Assembly (NCBI RefSeq): GCF_001750145.1
Contig: NZ_CP015732.1
Span: 3,224,001 to 3,288,000, forward strand
DNA from: Arthrobacter sp. U41
Lineage (GTDB): Bacteria; Actinomycetota; Actinomycetes; Actinomycetales; Micrococcaceae
Direction of reading: 5' to 3'
Length of the DNA: 64,000 nt
Position numbers and translations under genes: made by a program. How positions within the stretch are numbered: position 1 is the first letter of the stretch; each line of letters starts with the position of its first letter. The notes under the pieces were generated by a model. That model saw nothing but the letters and a program-made list of their open reading frames with translations, had not been told where the DNA came from and ran no database searches. Shown here one piece after another: positions 26,816-34,201 of this stretch.

Positions 26816-28003
26816 ATGACCGTTTCTCCCCTAATCTGGGCAATCACCATTGCCGTCATTCTGGCCTTGCTGGCCTTCGACTACTTCTTCCACATCCGCA
26901 AGGCCCATGTGCCCACGCTCAAGGAGGCGGCCGCGTGGTCGGGCCTCTACGTGGGCCTGGCTGTCATCTTCGGTGTCCTGGTGTGGATATTCGGCGGCAC
27001 CGCGATGGGGTCGGAATACTTTGCCGGCTACATCACCGAGAAGGCCCTCTCCGTCGACAACCTCTTTGTCTTCCTGATCATCATCGCCAGTTTCCGGGTG
27101 CCCCGCGAAGACCAGCAGAAGGTGCTGCTCTTCGGCATCGTCTTCTCGCTGATCGCCCGCACCGGCTTCATCTTCCTCGGGGCAGCACTGATCAATTCCT
27201 TCGCGTGGGTGTTCTACATCTTCGGGTTGATTTTGCTGATCACCGCTGGCAACCTGCTCCGCCCGGACTCCCACGGCGACGAGCAGGTGGATAACTTCGT
27301 CATCCGCATTGCCAGAAAACTCTTCCACACCACCGAACACTATGACGGGGACAAGCTCTTCACCATCCACGAGGGCAAGAAAGCGCTCACTCCGATGCTG
27401 CTGGTCATGGTGGCGATCGGCGGAACCGATATCCTCTTTGCCCTTGACTCGATCCCTGCCATCTTCGGGCTGACCCAGAACGTGTACATCGTCTTCACGG
27501 CCACGGCGTTTTCGCTGATGGGACTGCGCCAGCTCTACTTCCTGATCGACGGCCTCCTGGACCGCCTCATCTACCTCGCCTACGGTCTGGCCGCCGTTCT
27601 GGCCTTCATCGGGGTAAAGCTGGTGCTCCACGCCCTGCACGAGAACAACCTGCCGTTCATCAACGACGGCCAGGCGGTTCCGGTCATCGAGATCAGCACC
27701 GGCCTGTCCCTGAGTGTCATCATCGGGGTGCTGACCGTTACCGTCGTCGCCTCGCTGCTGAGCAAGGCCGGCAAAGCCCAGACCTCCATCAACAACGCGC
27801 GGCGTCACGCCGTCAGTTACCTCGACCTTGAGTACACGGCGGACGCTTCCGAACGCGAGCGGATTTACCGGATGCTGACCGAGGAAGAGTCCCAGATCCT
27901 GGCCATGGACCTGAAGTACCGCAACAAGGCCAAGGACATCGACAAGATCCGGGCGCTCGTCGCGGAGGCGCACCGGCAGCACGAGGAGTACCTCGCCCGC
28001 TAG
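26816..28003 (+). CDS. TerC-family integral membrane protein
   Basis: From the ATG at 26816 the protein has 395 residues and about nine hydrophobic helices. The TerC signatures EKALSVDNLFVFLIIIASF and GGTDILFALDSIPAIFG contain the acidic residues thought to bind metal. Members such as Alx and MeeF/MeeY export Mn2+ or help metalate secreted enzymes; some give tellurite resistance. It follows the two CNNM genes by 72 bp, suggesting a divalent-metal homeostasis cluster. The TTG at 26807 is a less likely start. Confidence 0.87.
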   Translation: MTVSPLIWAITIAVILALLAFDYFFHIRKAHVPTLKEAAAWSGLYVGLAVIFGVLVWIFGGTAMGSEYFAGYITEKALSVDNLFVFLIIIASFRVPREDQQKVLLFGIVFSLIARTGFIFLGAALINSFAWVFYIFGLILLITAGNLLRPDSHGDEQVDNFVIRIARKLFHTTEHYDGDKLFTIHEGKKALTPMLLVMVAIGGTDILFALDSIPAIFGLTQNVYIVFTATAFSLMGLRQLYFLIDGLLDRLIYLAYGLAAVLAFIGVKLVLHALHENNLPFINDGQAVPVIEISTGLSLSVIIGVLTVTVVASLLSKAGKAQTSINNARRHAVSYLDLEYTADASERERIYRMLTEEESQILAMDLKYRNKAKDIDKIRALVAEAHRQHEEYLAR

Positions 28004-28016
28004 TTCCCCCCGCGGT

Positions 28017-28639
28017 TTAGCTATCCGACGCCGACGCTCGGCCGGCGGGGGAAAACTCCACTGCCGGCCGTCCGCCGGCTTCCGCGATGGCGGCCTGCAC
28101 CCGGGAGAGCACCTCGGACGGAGTTCCGTCGGCAGCGATGTTGATGAAGCGTGGGAATTCGGGGAGGGACTTGTAGGCCTCGCGCAGGGACTCCAGGTCC
28201 TCGAGGCGCTCTGAGTCAGTCCCCGCGCGAGTATCCGCGCGTGGGCCTCGCTGGGGTCGACGTCCAGATGGATGATGAGGTCCGGCTGGGGGAGCGTTCG
28301 GAGGAGGAAGGGAAGGAATCGTCCCCGGGGACCTCCGAGCACGGAGCGAAGCGCGAGCTGGCAATGAAGGTGCCGGTCCATGACCACCAGGCCGAGGAAT
28401 CGTGCGGCGCGCCGGTGTGAGTTCAGGACGTTGAACGTGCGGACCGCCGTTTCAATGACATCCGCCAGCCGCGGGGGCAGGTGAACACCGAGCTTGGCAC
28501 CGAGCAAGGACATCGTTCGGCGGCCGGCATAGTTTCGCAGGAACAGGGCGCTTGTCCCTACCTGGCGGGCGGCGTCAACGGTGGCCTGGGCCGCCGTCGT
28601 CTTCCCTGAGCCGTCAATTCCGGTGAGCACGATCAGCAA
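28017..28639 (-). pseudogene. Thymidylate kinase-like gene with a one-base frameshift
   Basis: The first half (from ATG 28639) reads LIVLTGIDGSGKTTAAQ, a P-loop, then MDRHLHCQLALR and PDLIIHLDVDPSEAHARILARG as in dTMP kinases. After that the frame is lost, and the expected continuation TDSERLEDLESLREAYKSLP is one frame over and ends at 28017. The shift maps to a C run at 28221-28224. Restoring one base would give 207 residues, normal for the family. It is either a real frameshift or a homopolymer sequencing error. Confidence 0.8.
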
Positions 28640-28815
28640 GCGGTCTCCTTCTGGGGATGGGTGTCAGGCCGCTACCTACCCAACGATTGGGGGTGTCGGT
28701 TGATCCCTGGCGGAGCCGGCGTGGCCGCTGTCGGAGACTGTGGGCCAGCAGCTTGAGCCCGAACAGAAGGCTCAACACTACCCGGCGAACATGATGATGG
28801 CCTGTGTAACAGGGA

Positions 28816-29145
28816 TCAGCGGGTGCCGGGAGCCCGGTACTTGACTTCCCCGGCCATCCGCAGGGCCTCCATCGTTTCCTCGACGGTCAACAGCACGGTC
28901 GTTTCCAACGAACTCAGGGCACCGCCGCCGGTGATTGCCAGCGACACCGCAGCCATGGATACGTTGTCCGGGGCCTCCCAGAGGTTGTAGCCGTCGTGGG
29001 TGCCGAATGCGTACCAGAAGCCGTGGAGCTTTCCTCCGACCGATTCGATGTACGCCTGGGCAGCTTTTCGGCGGTCTTCCGGGTTGCTGATCATCCTGGC
29101 CCAGGTCTCGGGGGTGTAGCTGAACTTCGACAGATAGAGCGGCAT
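28816..29145 (-). CDS. GYD domain protein
   Basis: The 109-residue product starts MPLYLSKFSYTPETWARMI and carries GFWYAFGTHDGYNLWEAPD, the Gly-Tyr-Asp signature of this small ferredoxin-like family. Its function is unknown. GGGACAGACC precedes the start; no operon partner overlaps it. Confidence 0.82.
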   Translation of the reverse strand: MPLYLSKFSYTPETWARMISNPEDRRKAAQAYIESVGGKLHGFWYAFGTHDGYNLWEAPDNVSMAAVSLAITGGGALSSLETTVLLTVEETMEALRMAGEVKYRAPGTR

Positions 29146-29251
29146 GGTCTGTCCCTTCCATTCGCTGCGGGGAGTGCGGATTCCCCTAGAATGGCAGTCT
29201 CCTGCCCGGCCAGCAATGGCCTGGCGAGAGCAATGAGACAGCGTCGCCCCG

Positions 29252-29728
29252 TCACGGGGCGACGCTCCCCAGCTTCTGGAGGAGCGCGTCGAGGATCGGC
29301 AGTTGGCCGCCGACCAGCTTGCGGCGGGCTTCAGGCTCCCGCGTCCACCCGGCGTCGTCCACCTCAGGGTAGTTGCGGATTATGCCGGATCCCTTCGGCC
29401 ATTCCAGCGAAAAGGTGTTGCTCACAATGCGTTCGGGCGCAAAGTCCGACTCGGCGGCGAAGACCGTGATGACCTTTCCCGAGGGCTGCCGGAAGTCGCC
29501 CAGCGGGATGTAATCGGCGGACGGCGCCGTGGTCCCCATTTCTTCGGCGAACTCGCGGTGCGCGGCCGCCAGCGGGTCCTCGCCCGGGAGGTACTCGCCT
29601 TTGGGGATCGACCAGGCCCGGGCATCCTTATGCGCCCAGAACGGTCCGCCCATGTGGGCCAGCCAGACCTCCACTTCCGATCCGGCGCCCCGGCGGTACA
29701 GCAGGATGCCTGCGCTCCGAACGCTCAT
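29252..29728 (-). CDS. NUDIX hydrolase
   Basis: The 158-residue protein contains a full Nudix box, GEYLPGEDPLAAAHREFAEEMG, where REFAEEMG supplies the metal-binding glutamates. The start RSAGILLYRRG and the IPKGE segment match the group that cleaves nucleoside diphosphate derivatives such as diadenosine polyphosphates. The ATG shares one base with the stop of the upstream 2H phosphoesterase gene, so the two are translationally coupled. Confidence 0.9.
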   Translation of the reverse strand: MSVRSAGILLYRRGAGSEVEVWLAHMGGPFWAHKDARAWSIPKGEYLPGEDPLAAAHREFAEEMGTTAPSADYIPLGDFRQPSGKVITVFAAESDFAPERIVSNTFSLEWPKGSGIIRNYPEVDDAGWTREPEARRKLVGGQLPILDALLQKLGSVAP

Positions 29729-30330
29729 CAGCCCTCCGCGTGTCCGGGTGTCCCGAAGTCAGGCAGGAACTGGCGGTTCCTGATCCGTGATTCGCCGAAT
29801 TCGACTGCCAACGGCCTAATCTCCCAGGGTCCGCGGTCCTTCGTCCAGGGGCGGCCAACGGCAATGTGGGGAGTCCACCGGGGATATCTGAAGCCGAGGG
29901 CACGGGAACTGAGGATGAAGTCATCGACATTGTCCACCAGCAGCTCATCCAACAGCTCATGCAGCCCCCTCACGAGGCAGACCTGATAGTCCCGCACCTG
30001 GACAGGCACCTCCACTTCCAGGCCGCTCACGCGGCCGCCGCCGAGCAGGACCAGCCTCTCGGCCCTGGCGGAGAAGCCTGCCAGGACGGGCAGCCCCTCC
30101 AGCCAGGCAACCGTCGCGCGTGCCGCCGCCTCGGCAGCGGTTATCCCCTTCGTCCAGTCCGCGATGTCCTGGGCGAAGTCCGCCAGGATGCCGATGTGCA
30201 GCAGGGTCAGGTGCAGGCCCTGCTGCCGGCGGAGCGCGTCGACATAGCTGCCCAGTTCCGCGTAGTCCGAGGGGCCGGAGCCAACGTTGAGTACCGGCAC
30301 CTCCACCGTGATGCGCGGGGACGGATGCAT
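29728..30330 (-). CDS. 2H phosphoesterase (2'-5' RNA ligase-like)
   Basis: From the ATG at 30330, with GGGAGGGGG about 7 nt upstream, the protein has 200 residues. Two H-x-T/A motifs typical of the 2H fold are visible: LHLTLLHIG near residue 40 and TPHIAVGRP near 160. Members open or hydrolyse 2',3'-cyclic phosphates or ligate RNA halves. An upstream in-frame start at 30444 would add 38 residues of low quality. It is coupled to the NUDIX gene, suggesting joint processing of nucleotides or RNA ends. Confidence 0.75.
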   Translation of the reverse strand: MHPSPRITVEVPVLNVGSGPSDYAELGSYVDALRRQQGLHLTLLHIGILADFAQDIADWTKGITAAEAAARATVAWLEGLPVLAGFSARAERLVLLGGGRVSGLEVEVPVQVRDYQVCLVRGLHELLDELLVDNVDDFILSSRALGFRYPRWTPHIAVGRPWTKDRGPWEIRPLAVEFGESRIRNRQFLPDFGTPGHAEG

Positions 30331-30528
30331 TCGGACCCCCTCCCGTCCGTGCTGACTGTGGCTCTCGGTGTCATTATCCCCCGCGTGGGCCGTGGCGGGG
30401 CGCCCGGGCGGAGTGCCCTGCAGCCCGGACCCGGTTGACGACATGACACAATCAACGCATCTCCCACTCCCGGAGCCCCTGAAGCGCCCGGACGGTGGTG
30501 ATCAGTCCACTGACGACGAAGGAGCCCC

Positions 30529-31737
30529 GTGAGCAGCCCGATCCAGCGCCCGAGCGGACTCGACGAAGATTTGGCGGCAAAGGTGGCCACCGCCCCGGCG
30601 TATCCCCAGCTGCGGCTCAATATCGATGCCCTCGAAAACAACATCCGGGTGATGGCAGCCTGGTGCCGGGAACGGGGAGTGGATCTTGCACCCCACGTCA
30701 AGACAACAATGTCCGCACCGATCATCGCGCGCCAGGTGGCAGCCGGCGCCGTCGGCGTCACCGTCGCCACCGTGGACCAGGCCGCCTCGGCACTCAACTG
30801 GGGTCATCAGCACGTTCTCGTCGCCAACGAGGTCGTCGACCAGTACGGTCTCATCCGCCTCCGTGCATGGATGGAGGAAGAGCCCGGCAGGGAAATCCGT
30901 TGTTTCGCGGATTCGGCTGCCGGCGTCGAGGCGGCGGCCCGGGTCTTCGCCGGAGCGCCCGTCGCCCTTGAACTGCTGATCGACGTCGGCACCCCTGGCG
31001 GGCGCACGGGAACCCGGAGCGTCCACGATGCCCTGCGCCTTGCTGAGCTGATCCACGGCACGCCCGGCCTGCGGCTCGCCGGTGTTGCCGGTTACGAGGG
31101 CGTCGTCCCCAACACCAGGGCGGAGCCAACGGTCGAGGCAGTCGACCGGCACTGCAGCCTGGTGCGGGAGGTCTACCTCGCCGCCGCAAAGTATTTCGAG
31201 ACCGCCGCCCCCATTTACTCCATGGGAGGATCCGCGTTCCCGGACCGCGTCGTGGAGCACCTTCCCGATGACAGCCAGGTGCCCGGAACCCGAAGGATCC
31301 TCCGGTCAGGCTGCTACGTCACCCACGATCACGGCACCTACGCCGGGGTCAATCCGGTTCCGGGCCTGGTTCCGGCGCTTTCGGTCCGGGCCGTCGTCCT
31401 GTCCGCCCCCGAGGAGGGATTCGCCGTCGTCGGTGCCGGTAAGCGGGACCTTCCCTACGACGCCGGCCTCCCGGTCTTCCTGTCGGCCCACACGGCGGAC
31501 GGCGCCCCAAAGAGGAACGAGGCCGCCGTCGTGCGCAACCTTTTCGACCACCACACGGTCCTCACCGGCGTGAGCGGACTGGACGTCACGGATGTGGCCG
31601 ACTTTGGCATATCCCACCCCTGCTCCGCCTTTGACCGCTGGCCTGAATACATCATCACCGACGGCAACGGACAGGGCGCCGGGGTGTGGCGCACGGACTT
31701 CCACCGCTCGTCACTGGTCACGGCCCGGCTGCCGTGA
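30529..31737 (+). CDS. PLP enzyme of the D-threonine aldolase/D-serine dehydratase-like family
   Basis: The GTG at 30529 follows GAAGGAG by 5 nt. The 402-residue protein is an alanine-racemase-like PLP barrel (about 25-265), with the PLP lysine in PHVKTTMS, joined to a D-serine-dehydratase-like beta domain (from about 270) whose HPCSAFD motif carries the His and Cys metal ligands. Members act on D-amino acids or 3-hydroxy-D-amino acids. The 3' end overlaps the convergent AEC gene's extended tail by 27 bp. Confidence 0.85.
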   Translation: MSSPIQRPSGLDEDLAAKVATAPAYPQLRLNIDALENNIRVMAAWCRERGVDLAPHVKTTMSAPIIARQVAAGAVGVTVATVDQAASALNWGHQHVLVANEVVDQYGLIRLRAWMEEEPGREIRCFADSAAGVEAAARVFAGAPVALELLIDVGTPGGRTGTRSVHDALRLAELIHGTPGLRLAGVAGYEGVVPNTRAEPTVEAVDRHCSLVREVYLAAAKYFETAAPIYSMGGSAFPDRVVEHLPDDSQVPGTRRILRSGCYVTHDHGTYAGVNPVPGLVPALSVRAVVLSAPEEGFAVVGAGKRDLPYDAGLPVFLSAHTADGAPKRNEAAVVRNLFDHHTVLTGVSGLDVTDVADFGISHPCSAFDRWPEYIITDGNGQGAGVWRTDFHRSSLVTARLP

Positions 31738-32904
31738 GCCGCGGCCGCTGCTCACAACCTTCGGCAGCGGCACCGGCCGAGTGCCCGGGGAGAAGCCGGA
31801 TGGGGCGGGCCAACGACTCCAGCCGGCAGTGCCCGATCCAGATGATGGGTGCGGGGCGAATCCTGGAAGGCGGGAAAATCCTGCACGTAGAGCCAGCCAG
31901 GATAAACCGTGTCTCCGGCGACCAGCGTGCCGATCGCCACGGCGCCTTGCGATCAACGTGTAGATCACGTACTTCCGTGGCATTTTGCCGAGCAGCCACG
32001 CGACGGCCACGAGCGCGCCGGCGCTCAGGACGGTGGTGCAAAGGATGACGTCGCGGGCCACTGTCACACCGCGGCCGTACGGCGAAGCGAAGAGGAACAC
32101 GTTTTGGGCGGTGGGCAGTGCCGCCATGATGACGCTGGCGAGCAGGTGCTGGCCCTCCAGACCGAAGACGAAGCGGCCCAGCGCCCACACGATGAGCGGC
32201 ATCACAGCGATTTTCAGGGCCGTGGCGACCAGTGTCTCGGTGCGGCCGTCACCTTTTTGCAGCGGGGCCTTGCCGGCCAGGGAGAGTCCGAAGGCGATCA
32301 GGACCATGGGAACGGCACCGCCGGCGAGCATGTCGATGGGTCTCTGCAGGAGCTCGGGAGCGTGCCACCCGGTCAGGGCGACGGCGGCGCCCAGCCCGGA
32401 GGCGATGATCATCGGATTCGCGAAGGGCTGGAGCAGCAGCTTCTGCCAGGAGATTCTGGCGCCTCCGGCCAGTCCCAGGACCGTGAGGTGGAACGGGGCC
32501 ATGACCAGTATCTGGACCAACAGCACCGGAGCAACATGCTGCGCTGTTCCCACGGCGTAGAGGGAGACCGGGATGCCGATGTTATTGGCGTTGGCATAGC
32601 TGCTGGCCATGGCGCCGACGGCGGTTTCGGCAACAGGCCGCCGGAAGAACAGGAAGCTCAGCAGGCAATAGAGAAGACCCACCGCCGCCGCGGAAGGCAG
32701 CGCCAGCGGGGCATCCGTGCCGAGTGCGGCGCGGATGTCGCTGCCCGCCACCACCGTGAACAGCAACGCGGGGTTGGTCACGTAGAAGGCCGTGCGGGTG
32801 AGGGCGCCCTGGACCTCCGGTCCCAGGATCCGCAGCCGGGCGGCGAAATAGCCGACGGCGATGACGGCGGCGACAATCAGGATTCCGGAGACAGCGCCGC
32901 CCAA
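31711..32904 (-). CDS. AEC (auxin efflux carrier) family transporter with aberrant tail
   Basis: A TTG at 32904 starts a 397-residue frame. Residues 1-306 form a standard ten-helix AEC transporter: AFYVTNPALLF, SYANANNIGIPVSLYAVG, QPFANPMIIASG and LPTAQNVFLFA. Such proteins export malonate, malate or other carboxylates. The last 85-90 residues are Arg/Ser/Pro-rich, do not match the family and run over a relic of another gene, so the natural stop seems lost. Function of the core may be kept. Confidence 0.75.
   Translation of the reverse strand: MGGAVSGILIVAAVIAVGYFAARLRILGPEVQGALTRTAFYVTNPALLFTVVAGSDIRAALGTDAPLALPSAAAVGLLYCLLSFLFFRRPVAETAVGAMASSYANANNIGIPVSLYAVGTAQHVAPVLLVQILVMAPFHLTVLGLAGGARISWQKLLLQPFANPMIIASGLGAAVALTGWHAPELLQRPIDMLAGGAVPMVLIAFGLSLAGKAPLQKGDGRTETLVATALKIAVMPLIVWALGRFVFGLEGQHLLASVIMAALPTAQNVFLFASPYGRGVTVARDVILCTTVLSAGALVAVAWLLGKMPRKYVIYTLIARRRGDRHAGRRRHGLSWLALRAGFSRLPGFAPHPSSGSGTAGWSRWPAPSGFSPGTRPVPLPKVVSSGRGSRQPGRDQ
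31752..31940 (-). pseudogene. Relic of a metallo-beta-lactamase-fold gene
   Basis: In a second minus-strand frame beneath the AEC tail, the segment TLVAGDTVYPGWLYVQDFPAFQD resembles the C-terminal half of MBL-fold hydrolases (GD-xLYPGRLY pattern). No start, metal-binding HxHxDH or proper end is present. It suggests a deletion that joined the AEC gene to the remains of an MBL gene. Confidence 0.4.
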
Positions 32905-33059
32905 GATTTAGCCCTTCGAAAGACAACTGCCGGCCGTGGAACGGCTGCGGATGGGATTCCGCCCGGCTGCCTCCGGCGGTGCGGGGGCAGAACCGGCCGC
33001 GCGGAATGCGGGAAGTCCCGGGTGACCGCAGCTTACCTGACGCCGTTCAGCGGACGAGG

Positions 33060-33312
33060 CAGGGCCGCGTGGAGTCAAAGGTCCAGCCATCGATGTAATA
33101 CCGCATGCCGGTGCTGTCGTCGCGGGCGTCAGCACGACCTGGCGGATGAATTTCTCGACCTCGCGAGGGAAGTCAAGGCGTCGTTGATTGTCATCGGCCT
33201 GCGCCACCGCTCGGAGGTGGGCACATTCGTCAGGGGCAGCCATGCCTAACGCATCCTGATCCAGGCAGACCGCCCGGTCCTGGCCGTCAAGGCCGACGGT
33301 GCCGGGCGCTAG
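33060..33312 (+). pseudogene. Universal stress protein relic
   Basis: The plus strand reads HDLADEFLDLAREVKASLIVIGLRHRSEVGTFVRG and, after an in-frame TAA at 33247-33249, RILIQADRPVLAVKAD, together the C-terminal half of a UspA protein with its ATP-binding G-x2-G region disturbed. The N-terminal half is missing or scrambled. The rest of the 32905-33557 gap shows no further gene. Confidence 0.7.
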
Positions 33313-33557
33313 AGACCGCCGCCCAGCCGGAAGGGCCAAAGGGGCCGACGACGGCTGGGGGGAGAGAGGCCCCGGTCTCAGAGGGCTCTCAAGCGTCGCC
33401 GACCCCGTCTCACACCGGAACCCCGCGGCTCCGGTAAGTAAATGCAGCCAGTCAGATAGTTGCAGCGCCCTGCCGGCGCTGCCATTACTACCATTCAACA
33501 CCCTGCGGGCCGTTAGCGGGAGGGCCCGGGACCGTATCCGGCGGGGAGTTCGGCAGG

Positions 33558-34049
33558 CTAATCCGCGCCGGGAAGGGACCGGCCGTCGGGATCGACCGAA
33601 CGCAGGATGCGTTGGCCAATACCGCCCAGCTGGCGTGACTGGGCCCTGGTGAGGGGATCGAAGACGAGGGTGCGGACGGCCGCGACATGACCCGGGGCCG
33701 TTTGCACGACCTTCTCCCACCCGTCCTCGGTGAGGGTGGCGAGCGTGATGCGGCCGTCGGTGGGGTCGGGGGAGCGGCGCACCCAGCCGCGCTTCTCGAG
33801 GCGGCTGACGACCTGGGACAGCCGGGGGAGGCCTGATTCGGTGAACCCGGCCAGCTCGCTCATCCGGCGTGTGCGGCCGGAGGCCTCGGAGAGGCGGGCC
33901 AGCACCATGTACTCAAAGTGGCTGAGTCCGGCGTCGCGCTGCAGCTGCGCGTCGAGGGCTGAGGGCAGCCGGATCATCACACCCACGAGTGTCAACCATG
34001 CCTGGCGCTCCTCAGCGCTGAGCCATTGGGGTTCCACCGAAGGTTCCAT
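33558..34049 (-). CDS. MarR-family transcriptional regulator
   Basis: The 163-residue protein has the winged helix of MarR: YMVLARLSEASGRTRRMSELAGFTESGLPRLSQVVSRLEKRGWVRRSPDPTDGR, where DPTDGR forms the wing. It is divergent from the RibA-monooxygenase fusion with about 145 bp between them, so it probably represses that gene and itself. MarR proteins usually release DNA on binding small phenolic or redox ligands, which would fit an oxygenase target. Confidence 0.88.
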   Translation of the reverse strand: MEPSVEPQWLSAEERQAWLTLVGVMIRLPSALDAQLQRDAGLSHFEYMVLARLSEASGRTRRMSELAGFTESGLPRLSQVVSRLEKRGWVRRSPDPTDGRITLATLTEDGWEKVVQTAPGHVAAVRTLVFDPLTRAQSRQLGGIGQRILRSVDPDGRSLPGAD

Positions 34050-34125
34050 GGTGCCAGCGTAACACTTTCAAGCGTGAACTCATTCCGGCGACATGTTACT
34101 TGCATCGTGAACTAACCGCGGATAG

Positions 34126-34147
34126 CGTTAACTTCAATCTTCAAGTA
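34126..34147. promoter_or_regulatory. Possible MarR operator in the divergent region
   Basis: Between the two genes TTAACTTCAATCTTCAAGTAAG carries an imperfect inverted repeat (ACTT...AAGT ends). Related TTCAAGCGTGAAC and TTGCATCGTGAAC motifs lie at about 34068-34115. The region is AT-rich compared with its surroundings, as expected for promoters. Confidence 0.35.
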
Positions 34148-34156
34148 AGTTTCCGA

Positions 34157-34201
34157 TTGGACCCCACATGACCGTTTCCCGTTTGGACCCCAGATGACCG
34201 T
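34157..34201 (+). repeat. Tandem 19-bp repeat at the start of the fusion gene
   Basis: TTGGACCCCACATGACCGT (34157-34175) and TTGGACCCCAGATGACCGT (34183-34201) are direct repeats with a 26-bp period. Each contains an ATG. The second is the start codon of the fusion gene (34194). The first opens a 9-residue ORF (34168-34197) whose TGA overlaps that start as ATGA. Confidence 0.7.

Noticed and set aside
31909..33249. Plus-strand frame of about 446 codons opposite the AEC transporter
   Set aside because: Only its last 40 codons are meaningful (the usp relic); the rest is antisense to AEC.
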